This document shows positions 9,522 through 16,976 of a stretch of 64,000 bases of DNA, piece after piece (within the stretch, counting starts at the first letter, position 1; every line of letters begins with the position of its first letter). The position numbers and the translations under genes were made by a program. Where the stretch lies: NCBI GenBank assembly GCA_963695405.1, contig CAVOGJ010000015.1, positions 558,001-622,000 of the forward strand, in the 5' to 3' direction. This stretch comes from CAVOGJ01 sp963695405 (GTDB taxonomy: Bacteria > Planctomycetota > Planctomycetia > Pirellulales > Pirellulaceae). The notes beneath the pieces were generated by a model. It was not told the DNA's origin and searched no databases. It saw nothing but the letters and a program-made list of their open reading frames with translations.

Positions 9522-10046
9522 CTAGTGCTCCTGCGGTTGCACGAGGGAGCCGGGTTCGCCGTGAAGCGCCTCGAACCGATTCACATCTCGATTCTTGCGA
9601 ACCTCTTTTGGGTCCCAGATGCGACCGTTCATGGCGATGTAGACTCCGGCGGAAAGGATTTGACAGGCGGCCGCGGCGCAGCCAATGTTGAAGACCGCAT
9701 CGCTGCCAACGAAGCGGGCCGGATTGAGGGCTCCGGTCAACACAACGACTTTATGGTCGGCGAGCGGTGCCAGCATGGTAGCCGTCTCGATCATCGTGTC
9801 CGTTCCATGCGTGACGAGAAAACGATGGTCCGCATGGTTCGCGATGGTTTCCAGAATCAATTGCCGATCGGCCGACGTCAGGTCGAGACTGTCCTTCCGT
9901 AGCAAGGAAATCACCTCGAAATCAAACGCGACGTCGAGCGCGCGGAGAATTTCTCCAATCTGCGGCTGACCGACTTGGTAAGCACTCTTGTCATCAAAGT
10001 AGATTTTATCGATCGTGCCACCGGTCGTGACGACGGTCAGCTTCAT
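9522..10046 (-). CDS. Asparaginase N-terminal-domain protein
   Basis: 174 residues from ATG 10046. It contains both threonine active-site regions of the asparaginase/glutaminase family, TTGGTIDK near residue 8 and THGTDTM near the middle, followed by VVLTGALNPARF. Type I/II asparaginases are about 330 residues with two domains; this protein has only the N-terminal domain. A family of such short proteins exists, so it need not be truncated. It sits 13 bases after hppD and 2 bases before hmgA. The substrate is unknown and a simple role in asparagine breakdown is doubtful in this setting. Confidence 0.82.
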   Translation of the reverse strand: MKLTVVTTGGTIDKIYFDDKSAYQVGQPQIGEILRALDVAFDFEVISLLRKDSLDLTSADRQLILETIANHADHRFLVTHGTDTMIETATMLAPLADHKVVVLTGALNPARFVGSDAVFNIGCAAAACQILSAGVYIAMNGRIWDPKEVRKNRDVNRFEALHGEPGSLVQPQEH

Positions 10047-10059
10047 GGCGAGGTTCCGA

Positions 10060-11157
10060 TCAGAGTGTGCCGCGCTTCTGCTGCTCGCGCTCGATGGCCT
10101 CGAAAAGAGCCTGAAAGTTCCCCTCTCCGAAACCAACTGAGTTGCCGCGACGCTGGATGATCTCATAAAAGAGAGTCGGCCGTTCGAAGATGGGCTTGGT
10201 AAACAGCTGCAGCAGGTATCCGTCTTCGCGGTCGCGGTCCACCAAAATGCGCGCCCGCTGCACATCTTGGAGGTTCTCCTGAATCTCCCCCACGCGGCCG
10301 GGCAAGGCCTCGTAATACGTGTCGGGCACATCTAGGAACTGAACGCCCAGCCGCCGCATTTCTAATACGGTGTCGACGATGTGCGACGTGAGCAAAGCAA
10401 TGTGTTGGACACCCGGCCCCTTAAACTCGTCGAGAAATTCCTGAATCTGTGAATTCTTGGAGGAGGGTTCATTAATCGGCAAGCGAATATAGCCGTCCAA
10501 ATCCCCGACGACTTTACTCATCAGCGCACTGCGACCGGTGTTGATGTCGAAATGAGCCGTCTCGTCAAAGCCGAAGACGCGGGCATAGAAGTCAACCCAC
10601 TCGTCCATGACCTCCACATTCGCCACGATATGGTCGATCATCATGATGTGAATGTCGCTGAACTCGATGCCGCCAGGCACGTTCTCATATCCGGGTGCAA
10701 AGCTGCCCTGTTGCTCGCGATGAATGAATGTATGCAGCGTGTCGCCGTAGGCGGCGATCGATCCGGCCGTGAAGTACTGCTCCTTGTCCAAGTCGCGGAC
10801 GATCTGACAGCCCGTCGCGTCAGCGTGCTTTAACGCCTCGGCCACATCATCGACACGAAAGGCGACGTCCCTCACGCCACAGCCATGCTTGTCCAGAAAG
10901 GCGCGGATCGCATTCGCTTCCGCAGACTCGCCCTGCGGCTCGGCAAAAAGGAAATTGACTCTCCCCTGCCCCACGACGACGGCCCGCCTCCCTTTCAACC
11001 CCGTGCTGACGTCTCCTCGAGCCCGTTGGCACAATCCCAATGTCTCGCTGTGGTAGTGGGCCCACTTGTCTACATCGTCTACGAAGAACTCAATATGATC
11101 GATGCCACGCACGCCGAGCGGATTGCGTTTCTTGTGCTCTGTCGCCACGGTAGCCAT
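10060..11157 (-). CDS. hppD: 4-hydroxyphenylpyruvate dioxygenase
   Basis: 365 residues from ATG 11157 with GGAGG about seven bases upstream. The enzyme converts 4-hydroxyphenylpyruvate to homogentisate with Fe(II). Two vicinal-oxygen-chelate domains are visible, starting with IDHIEFFVDD near residue 18 and MIDHIVANVE near 190. Iron ligands are expected at the His in DHIVANV, the His in GVQHIALLT and the Glu in LFYEIIQRRG, all present. The terminal FGEGNFQALFEAIEREQ is a family hallmark. It is the first gene of the catabolic cluster and has an operator-like palindrome upstream. Confidence 0.95.
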   Translation of the reverse strand: MATVATEHKKRNPLGVRGIDHIEFFVDDVDKWAHYHSETLGLCQRARGDVSTGLKGRRAVVVGQGRVNFLFAEPQGESAEANAIRAFLDKHGCGVRDVAFRVDDVAEALKHADATGCQIVRDLDKEQYFTAGSIAAYGDTLHTFIHREQQGSFAPGYENVPGGIEFSDIHIMMIDHIVANVEVMDEWVDFYARVFGFDETAHFDINTGRSALMSKVVGDLDGYIRLPINEPSSKNSQIQEFLDEFKGPGVQHIALLTSHIVDTVLEMRRLGVQFLDVPDTYYEALPGRVGEIQENLQDVQRARILVDRDREDGYLLQLFTKPIFERPTLFYEIIQRRGNSVGFGEGNFQALFEAIEREQQKRGTL

Positions 11158-11266
11158 CTGTAAACCTCCAGATCGGGACGGAAAGGTGTGTTCCCACAGG
11201 CGCGGGGATCCCCCCGACGATGCGAACATCTCACAGAATTCTTGTCGAGTCGGTCCGTGTCGCCTA

Positions 11267-11302
11267 GACGCAAAATGAGGAATATAAGTTGCATTTTGCG
11301 TC
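11267..11302. promoter_or_regulatory. Operator-like perfect inverted repeat upstream of hppD
   Basis: GACGCAAAATG (11267-11277) and CATTTTGCGTC (11292-11302) are exact reverse complements, 11 bp each, separated by 14 AT-rich bases (11278-11291). It lies 110 bases before the hppD start and 189 bases before the plus-strand HEAT gene at 11491, in a 333-base divergent region. The geometry suits a dimeric repressor or activator site; no regulator gene is adjacent. The remainder of 11158-11490 shows no gene. Confidence 0.6.
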
Positions 11303-11490
11303 AGGACCAGGGGCCGCTGCCGCGCCCTCGAGACGAACGGACCGCGCTCCGATGCGGCCAGATTCAGACAAGACAGCCGGCCGAACGGCAACTGTGGCGT
11401 GGACGGTCGCCGGTTGTCGCTCTAAGCTGAGCCGCGGACGTCCGCGTCCGGCACTAGCTGTTGTTTCCGCGTGGAGCGTAGGGAATTGCC

Positions 11491-12717
11491 ATGATTTTCT
11501 TCCGTCGCCGTCCTGCTCGCCGTCATCATGCTCTCGCGATCCTGCTGCTCGCCGTCGCGCCGGTCGCCATGGCGCGGGCTCAGGGGGACGCGACAAAGAC
11601 GCCGATTTCTCGACTCGCCCAGGCCACCGTCGACGAGGCCGCTGCGCCGGACTTGGCGGCCGCCTGGTCGTCGGCGGCGAGCACCCCGCTCGATGAATTG
11701 CCAAGCGTCCTGGCGGCTTGCGACGACGCGAGTCCGGTGGCCGTCAACTGGATTTCGGCACTGGTCGATCGAATCGTCGAACAGAAGGAGCTTTCCGAAT
11801 CTCCGGCCGTTTGGGATGCGCTCGAGGCGTTCGTTCGCGACGACGGCCACTCGGTGCGTGGCCGCGAAATGGCTCTGGAGCTGTTGCGCGGCGTCGACGA
11901 ATCGCGGGCGGACCTGGTCGCTGACGACCTGCTCGACGATCCCGCGGCGCGACTACGACGCTCGGCGGTAAAATCGCTGATCGACAAGGCGGAACAAGCG
12001 ATCGACGATACGGAAAAGAAACAGCTGTTCGAGCGAGCCTTCGAGTCGGCTCGTGACGAAGACCAGATCGTTGCAGCGGGCGTGGCGCTGCGCGAGATGG
12101 GCGAGCCGATCGACTTTATCCGTAAGTTTGGCTGGTTGATGCACTGGCAATTGATTGGACCGTTTGACTACGAAAATGGCGCTGGTTTTGACGTGGCGTA
12201 TCCGCCCGAGTCGATCAATCTCGACACCGTCAGCGGCGCGGAAGGCATTTTTTCCAGCCATCAGTTTGCTGGCAAGGACGGCCCGGTGACATGGAAGTCG
12301 TATGTCAACACTGGGAGGAACGGCGTTGTCGATTTGAATAAGGCCGTGGGCGAATTACGGGACGCCGTCGTCTATGGAGCCGTCGTGTTCGAAGCGGCCG
12401 ACGAGCAAGACATCGAGCTGCGCTTGCGACAACAGAATTCGTTCAAGCTGTGGCTGAATGGCGAACTATTGATGGCCCAGCCGGTCGGGCACACGGGTAA
12501 TTTCTTTGACCAATACCGGGTGCCGGCACGGCTGAAACAGGGCAAGAACGTGATCCTGATCAAATCGTGCCAATGGGCAGGTGAGGTGATGCATCCCTTT
12601 ATGAAGAATTGGCAAATCGGGGTCCGCGTCAGTGATACCACGGGCGGAGCGGTCCTGGCGGTCAATCGTCCGCCCACGCCCGAACTTGATCCCCTGCCCG
12701 AGCAAGACGAGGAGTGA
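11491..12717 (+). CDS. Secreted HEAT-repeat-like protein with C-terminal jelly-roll domain
   Basis: 408 residues from ATG 11491, with AGGGAA six bases upstream. An arginine-rich start and a hydrophobic run (ALAILLLAVAPVAMARA) form a signal peptide. Residues about 40-210 are alpha-helical and resemble HEAT-like repeats (RLRRSAVKSLIDKA and similar). The C-terminal third, with WLMHWQLIGPFDYENG and LWLNGELL, looks like the beta-sandwich domains found in planctomycete secreted proteins. No catalytic motif is seen. The stop is three bases before the next start, so the gene is in an operon with the beta-propeller gene. Function unknown. Confidence 0.75.
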   Translation: MIFFRRRPARRHHALAILLLAVAPVAMARAQGDATKTPISRLAQATVDEAAAPDLAAAWSSAASTPLDELPSVLAACDDASPVAVNWISALVDRIVEQKELSESPAVWDALEAFVRDDGHSVRGREMALELLRGVDESRADLVADDLLDDPAARLRRSAVKSLIDKAEQAIDDTEKKQLFERAFESARDEDQIVAAGVALREMGEPIDFIRKFGWLMHWQLIGPFDYENGAGFDVAYPPESINLDTVSGAEGIFSSHQFAGKDGPVTWKSYVNTGRNGVVDLNKAVGELRDAVVYGAVVFEAADEQDIELRLRQQNSFKLWLNGELLMAQPVGHTGNFFDQYRVPARLKQGKNVILIKSCQWAGEVMHPFMKNWQIGVRVSDTTGGAVLAVNRPPTPELDPLPEQDEE

Positions 12718-12720
12718 ACG

Positions 12721-13985
12721 ATGCTGCATCCATGGCGAGTCGCGGTTCCGATGTGCCTGACGCTGACGGGGCTGATCCTCACCGCGCGAGCCGAGGACTG
12801 GCCTCAATTTCGGGGCGCCACGGAGATTCCTCCACCAGCCAGGACTTGCCCGCGGAATTTTCCGCCGATCCGCCACACAACGTCGCCTGGACCACGCCGT
12901 TGCCCGGGCGAGCCGTGAACGGACCGATTGTGGTGGGCGACCACGTGTTTGCGACTTCGTCGAGTGGCCATGGGCAGGAACGACTGCATGTGTTCTGCCT
13001 GGATCAGTCGAGCGGTGAGGTCGTTTGGGAGCGGAAATTTTGGGCGACGGGCCGCACCCTCTGTCACCCGCTAAGTGCCGTCGCGGCGGCGACTCCAGCA
13101 AGCGATGGCCGTCGCGTGTTTGCACTTTTCTCATCCAACGATCTGATGTGCCTTGACCTGGAAGGGAACCTGCAGTGGGTCCGCGCGCTGGGCCAGGAAT
13201 ATCCAAATGCTTTCGATGATCGAGGGCTCGCGTCCTCTCCGTGCGTTATGGACAACATGGTCGTCGTGCAGGTCGCTTGCAGTGGTGATTCGTTCGCCAT
13301 GGGCGTTGATGCCCCATCGGGAGTCACGAAATGGTACTTGCCGCTGGCAAAGTCGACAAACTGGGCATCACCGACGCCCGTGGAATTTCATGGTCGACGA
13401 CTGATCATGCTGCAGTCGGCCGAGCGGTTATTATTCGTCGACGCCTCGAGCGGCGCCACCGTTCATACGTTGGAAGCAGAAGGGCAACTCATTCCCTCCC
13501 CGACCCTGACGGGTGATACCATTCTCTTGCCGGCCGCCGGCATGACCGCGGTCCGGTTTTCTGCAGGGCCGGAATCAGAGGCCGAGGTGATGTGGCAGAG
13601 CGAAAAGGTGGCGGCCGAAGCTCCCAGTCCCGTCGCTCAGAATGATCATTTCTTCGTGATCCGTCCGCCGAGCATCCTGACGGCGGCGTCCGTTTCCGAT
13701 GGCGAAGTCATCTGGAAGAAGCGATTAAAAGGATCCAGCTTTTGGGCGACTCCGCTGCTAAACAATGATCGACTCTACGTGACCAACACCGAGGGACTGG
13801 TCCAGGTCGTGGCTGCGGCCGACGGAGAGGTGCTGGCGGAGAACGATCTGTCGGAGGAGATCCTGGGATCCCCGGCCGCCGCCCACGATGCGCTATTCTT
13901 CCGCAGCACTTCGAGCGTCATGAAGGTGCAGGCACTCGAAGCAGGCGTCAGGAAACACGGAGTCACAGAGGGCACAGAGCAGTAG
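12721..13985 (+). CDS. PQQ-type beta-propeller secreted protein, with a frameshift near its start
   Basis: The true start is ATG 12721, preceded by GAGGAG and followed by a signal peptide (MCLTLTGLILTARA) and the family opening EDWPQFRG. After about 34 codons the homologous sequence (HGDSSTSQDLPAEF) continues in the -1 frame, so one base is missing between 12811 and 12824. The downstream frame encodes PQQ-like propeller blades (DQSSGEVVWERKFW, MCLDLEGNLQWVR, GEVIWKKRL). The C-terminal residues RKHGVTEGTEQ come from a dispersed repeat rather than the propeller. The protein would be periplasmic or surface-exposed and probably non-enzymatic. A real pseudogene and a sequence error both fit. Confidence 0.72.
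13951..13980. repeat. Dispersed CACAGAGG-type repeat, copy 2 (one arm)
   Basis: The stretch containing GGAGTCACAGAGGGCACAGA matches one arm of the elements at 7474 and 21033. It supplies the last codons and stop region of the beta-propeller gene, suggesting that a repeat copy landed in or next to its 3' end. Confidence 0.5.
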
Positions 13986-14477
13986 CGTAGCCGTCCTCGG
14001 CTGCGAGCGCAGGTAGCCACGTAAGGCCGCTGGTCCACATCGCCGGCGCGGAAAGTCCCGGCAGGAAAGTAGCGTAGCCGTCCTCGGCTGCGAGCCAGGT
14101 AGCCACGTAAGGCCGCTGGTCCACATCGCCGGCGCGGAAAGTCCCGGCAGGAAAGTAGCGAGGCCGTCCTCGGCTGCGAGCGCAGGTAGCCACGTAAGGC
14201 CGCTGGTCCACATCGCCGGCGAAAGTCCCGGCAGGAAAGTAGCGAGGCCGTCCTCGGCTGCGAGCGCAGGTAGCCACGTAAGGCCGCTGGTCCACATCGC
14301 CGGCGCGAAAAGTCCCGGCAGGAAAGTAGCGAGGCCGTCCTCGGCTGCGAGCGCAGGTAGCCACGTAAGGCCGCTGGTCAACATCGCCGGCGCGGAAAGT
14401 CCCGGCAGGAAAGTAGCGAGGCCGTCCTCGGCTGCGAGCCAGGTAGCCACGTAAGGCCGCTGGTCAACATCGCCGGC
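13981..14477. repeat. Tandem repeat, about six copies of an 84-87 bp unit
   Basis: Units start at 13981, 14068, 14154, 14238, 14325 and 14412, the last one incomplete. Each begins AGTAGCG, contains GGCCGTCCTCGGCTGC and GTAGCCACGTAAGGCCGCTG, and ends with GTCCCGGCAGGAA. Units differ by a few substitutions and 1-3 base indels. AGCCG-TCCT-CGGCT gives a small hairpin in the first two units. Open frames of 133-185 codons on the minus strand are by-products of the repeat. There are no unique spacers, so this is not CRISPR. Confidence 0.92.
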
Positions 14478-14500
14478 CAGCCGAGTCCCGTCATCCGGTG

Positions 14501-14553
14501 TAGGAGCCAGCCTGCGAAGCGGTTACGCTTGCAGGCGTAGCGGCGGTCGCTCC
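14501..14553. repeat. REP-like imperfect palindrome
   Basis: The outer ends TAGGAGC and GGTCGCTCC and the inner CCTGCGAAGC / GCTTGCAGG (one base short) can fold into a long imperfect hairpin. It directly follows the tandem repeat and precedes the 14604 gene by about 50 bases. It may be a repetitive extragenic palindrome or an mRNA 5' structure. Confidence 0.4.
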
Positions 14554-14603
14554 CCTGGGGCTGCCGGAACTTTCTCTTTCTGTGACCAGTAGGAAGTACA
14601 GGA

Positions 14604-16256
14604 ATGAATGAGGTAATAGCCACGAGCGACTCGGATGCGATTTCCCCTAAGAGAAGCCTTTCGCCCGGTTTGCGACTGTGGGTGTTGTGGCTGTTGTGCC
14701 TGCTGGGGATGTATCTGATTCGTCAACGGGAAATGGATCTGGCTCTCATCAATATCGTTTCGGCCGTCCTGGCGGGACTGATGGCGCTCAGTTTTCTGAC
14801 ATGGTGGTGTTTCGGTAGCGGCTTTCCCCCGGCGGTGCGCTGGTTGATCCCTGTCCTCCTGCTGGTCACTGCCTCGGCGTTTTCGGTCCGCTACCGCGTG
14901 GTACGAACCACCGGGTCATTGATTCCCATGTTTATCCGCCGCGGAGAACCGACGGCCGACGCGCAGTTGCCGGCCATCCCGGCTCGAGCAACCGCCTTGG
15001 ACATCGACCTTTCGGTCATCGAACCCGTCGATTTTCCGCAGTTTCTCGGTCCGCAGCGCGATAGCCGTCTGTTGGGACCTGAACTACGGACGGATTGGTC
15101 GAAGTTTCCACCCCGCAGGTTGTGGCAGCGGGAGATTGGTGCCGGTTGGTCGGGGTTTGCTGCCGTCAATGGTTATGCCATTACAATGGAACAGCGAGGC
15201 CCGCAGGAATTTGTTACCTGCTATGTCGTCGAAACCGGCGAACCCTGTTGGGGACATGCGATCGAAGCGCGGCATGAGACCTTGTTCGGAGCGATCGGCC
15301 CTCGCAGTACACCGACCATCTCGGGAGGACTCGTTTATGCGTTTGGCGCGACGGGCGTACTTCGCTGCCTGGATGCGGGCGGCCAACTTGTCTGGCAACG
15401 AGATGTCCTGGCGGATCATGGGATCACACTCGCCCAGGGGGAAGCCGCCGTGGCTTGGGGGCGAGCCAACTCGCCGCTGGTCATCGATGATCAGGTAGTG
15501 ATCCCCGTGGGAGGCCCTCGAGGAGGACGCTGCGTATCACTTGTCTCCTATAATCGGTTGAACGGCGAGCCACGATGGGAGAATGGCGAATGCCAGGCCA
15601 GCTACGCCAGCCCTGCCCTGCTGACGATCGCCGGCGTGCGTCAAATTGTCAGTGTGAATGAGGATTTCGTCAGCGGACATGAAATCGAAACGGGACGAGT
15701 CCTGTGGACCTATCCCTGGGAGGGCCGTTCTGACATGAACGCCAATGTTTCACAGCCCCACGTGGTCGATGAACGATTTGTCTTTCTGTCTAAGGGCTAC
15801 AGTAAAGGGGCTGAATTGCTCGAGTTGACACCGACAAACGAAGGTCCGTGGAAGGCCGAAAACGTGTGGGCCGAACGCGTGATGAAAACGAAATTCTCGA
15901 ACGTCGCGATCCTCGACGGCTTTGCCTATGGCCTGGACGATGGCATCCTGAGCTGCGTGCGGCTGGAGGATGGCAAACGAATGTGGAAAAAGGGACGTTA
16001 CAAGTATGGTCAAATCCTGATGGTGGGCCAGTTATTACTGGTTCTTGGAGAGGATGGCGATCTGGCGCTCGTTGAGGCAAGTCCCGACAAATTCGTGGAA
16101 CTCAGTCGCATACCTGCCCTGGAGGGGCAGACCTGGAATACGTTGTGTCTGACCGGCAATCGGTTGCTGGTCCGGAATTCGGATCAGGCAGCCTGCTTCG
16201 AGTTGCCCACGACGAGCCAGACGCTGGAGTCGGACGCCACTCCCGCGATCGATTGA
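14604..16256 (+). CDS. Membrane-anchored PQQ-type beta-propeller protein
   Basis: 550 residues from ATG 14604, with AGGAAG about seven bases upstream; a second ATG at 14608 is out of frame. Residues about 20-100 contain three hydrophobic segments (LWVLWLLCLLGMYLI, IVSAVLAGLMALSFL, WLIPVLLLVTASAFSV), so the N-terminus is in the membrane. From about residue 130 (DFPQFLGPQRDSRL) the protein is a PQQ-like quinoprotein beta-propeller with blades such as GLVYAFGATGVLRCLDAGGQLVWQRDV. Related to the 12721 product but with a different membrane topology. No dehydrogenase active site was recognised; ligand and function unknown. Confidence 0.85.
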   Translation: MNEVIATSDSDAISPKRSLSPGLRLWVLWLLCLLGMYLIRQREMDLALINIVSAVLAGLMALSFLTWWCFGSGFPPAVRWLIPVLLLVTASAFSVRYRVVRTTGSLIPMFIRRGEPTADAQLPAIPARATALDIDLSVIEPVDFPQFLGPQRDSRLLGPELRTDWSKFPPRRLWQREIGAGWSGFAAVNGYAITMEQRGPQEFVTCYVVETGEPCWGHAIEARHETLFGAIGPRSTPTISGGLVYAFGATGVLRCLDAGGQLVWQRDVLADHGITLAQGEAAVAWGRANSPLVIDDQVVIPVGGPRGGRCVSLVSYNRLNGEPRWENGECQASYASPALLTIAGVRQIVSVNEDFVSGHEIETGRVLWTYPWEGRSDMNANVSQPHVVDERFVFLSKGYSKGAELLELTPTNEGPWKAENVWAERVMKTKFSNVAILDGFAYGLDDGILSCVRLEDGKRMWKKGRYKYGQILMVGQLLLVLGEDGDLALVEASPDKFVELSRIPALEGQTWNTLCLTGNRLLVRNSDQAACFELPTTSQTLESDATPAID

Positions 16257-16274
16257 GTCGCGAGAACCCTAGAG

Positions 16275-16808
16275 ATGGCCGTCATCGGAAGGTGTACTTG
16301 GGGAGTCCATGTAACGAGCTGCAGCGTGCGAGTACGCGAAGCGACCATCGTCGATGCGGAAAGGATCAGCAAATTGATCTGCCGATCGGTTCGTGAGCAC
16401 ATCGCCCCCACGCTTTCGGATCGTGGCGCGGCTCACCTTCTCTCGCGGATGGACGTTGTGTCCGTCGAGGGATACTTTCAGGATGGATATGTCTTTTTTG
16501 TTGCCGAAGAAGCGGATCAGCTTGTGAGTGTGTCCGCCATTCGGCCACCCGCCCACCTGTTTTACTTGTTTGTCGACTCCTCCTGTTGCGGACGAGGCGT
16601 TGGCAAGCGGATGTGGCACCATGCCCGTGACCGTATCCTGGCGGATCAGCCGACCGCGGTGATCACGGTCAACTCTTCGCTGAATGCCACCTCCGTCTAT
16701 GAGCACTTTGGCTTTGTGAAACAGGGCCCGGTTGAGGAGGACCACGAAGTCACGTTTCAGCCAATGCGGTGGACGACCGCGGCCTCAGCGGTGCGGGACG
16801 AGGCTTGA
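16275..16808 (+). CDS. GNAT-family N-acetyltransferase
   Basis: 177 residues from ATG 16275; a GTG at 16326 would start just before VREATIVDAERI, where the family fold begins, and may be the real start. The sequence has the GNAT layout: VFFVAEEADQLVSVSAI, then FYLFVDSSCCGRGVGKRMW, which includes the acetyl-CoA-binding R/Q-x-x-G-x-G/A motif, and ATSVYEHFGFVKQGP near the end. It should transfer an acetyl group from acetyl-CoA to an unknown amine. It is 18 bases after the propeller gene and may be co-transcribed. Confidence 0.82.
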   Translation: MAVIGRCTWGVHVTSCSVRVREATIVDAERISKLICRSVREHIAPTLSDRGAAHLLSRMDVVSVEGYFQDGYVFFVAEEADQLVSVSAIRPPAHLFYLFVDSSCCGRGVGKRMWHHARDRILADQPTAVITVNSSLNATSVYEHFGFVKQGPVEEDHEVTFQPMRWTTAASAVRDEA

Positions 16809-16868
16809 CTAGCTTTGAATCTGACATGGGGAACGTGCTGCGCCGCCGGTAGGTTCCAACTTGCTCCT

Positions 16869-16911
16869 GCCCCCCGGGGTCCCCGCCTGCGCGAGGACGA
16901 CGGTGAGGGCT
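16869..16911. repeat. GC-rich intergenic element between convergent genes
   Basis: This segment (GGGGTCCCCGCCTGCGCGAG and flanks) resembles the short GC-rich palindromic repeats common between bacterial genes. Only one copy is visible here, so repeat status is a guess. It lies between the ends of the GNAT gene and the GEVED gene. Confidence 0.3.
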
Positions 16912-16976
16912 GGAAGGGGATGGCCCGCCGAACGAAAAGAAAATGACGAGTCAACTCCGCGGGGGCACGCACGAAC

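Noticed and set aside
13893..14450. 185-codon minus-strand frame with repeated AEDGLATFLPGL units
   Set aside because: It is a translation of the tandem DNA repeat, without promoter, ribosome binding site or domain.
13981..14477. CRISPR array
   Set aside because: Repeats are directly adjacent with no unique spacers, units are about 86 bp, and no cas genes are present.
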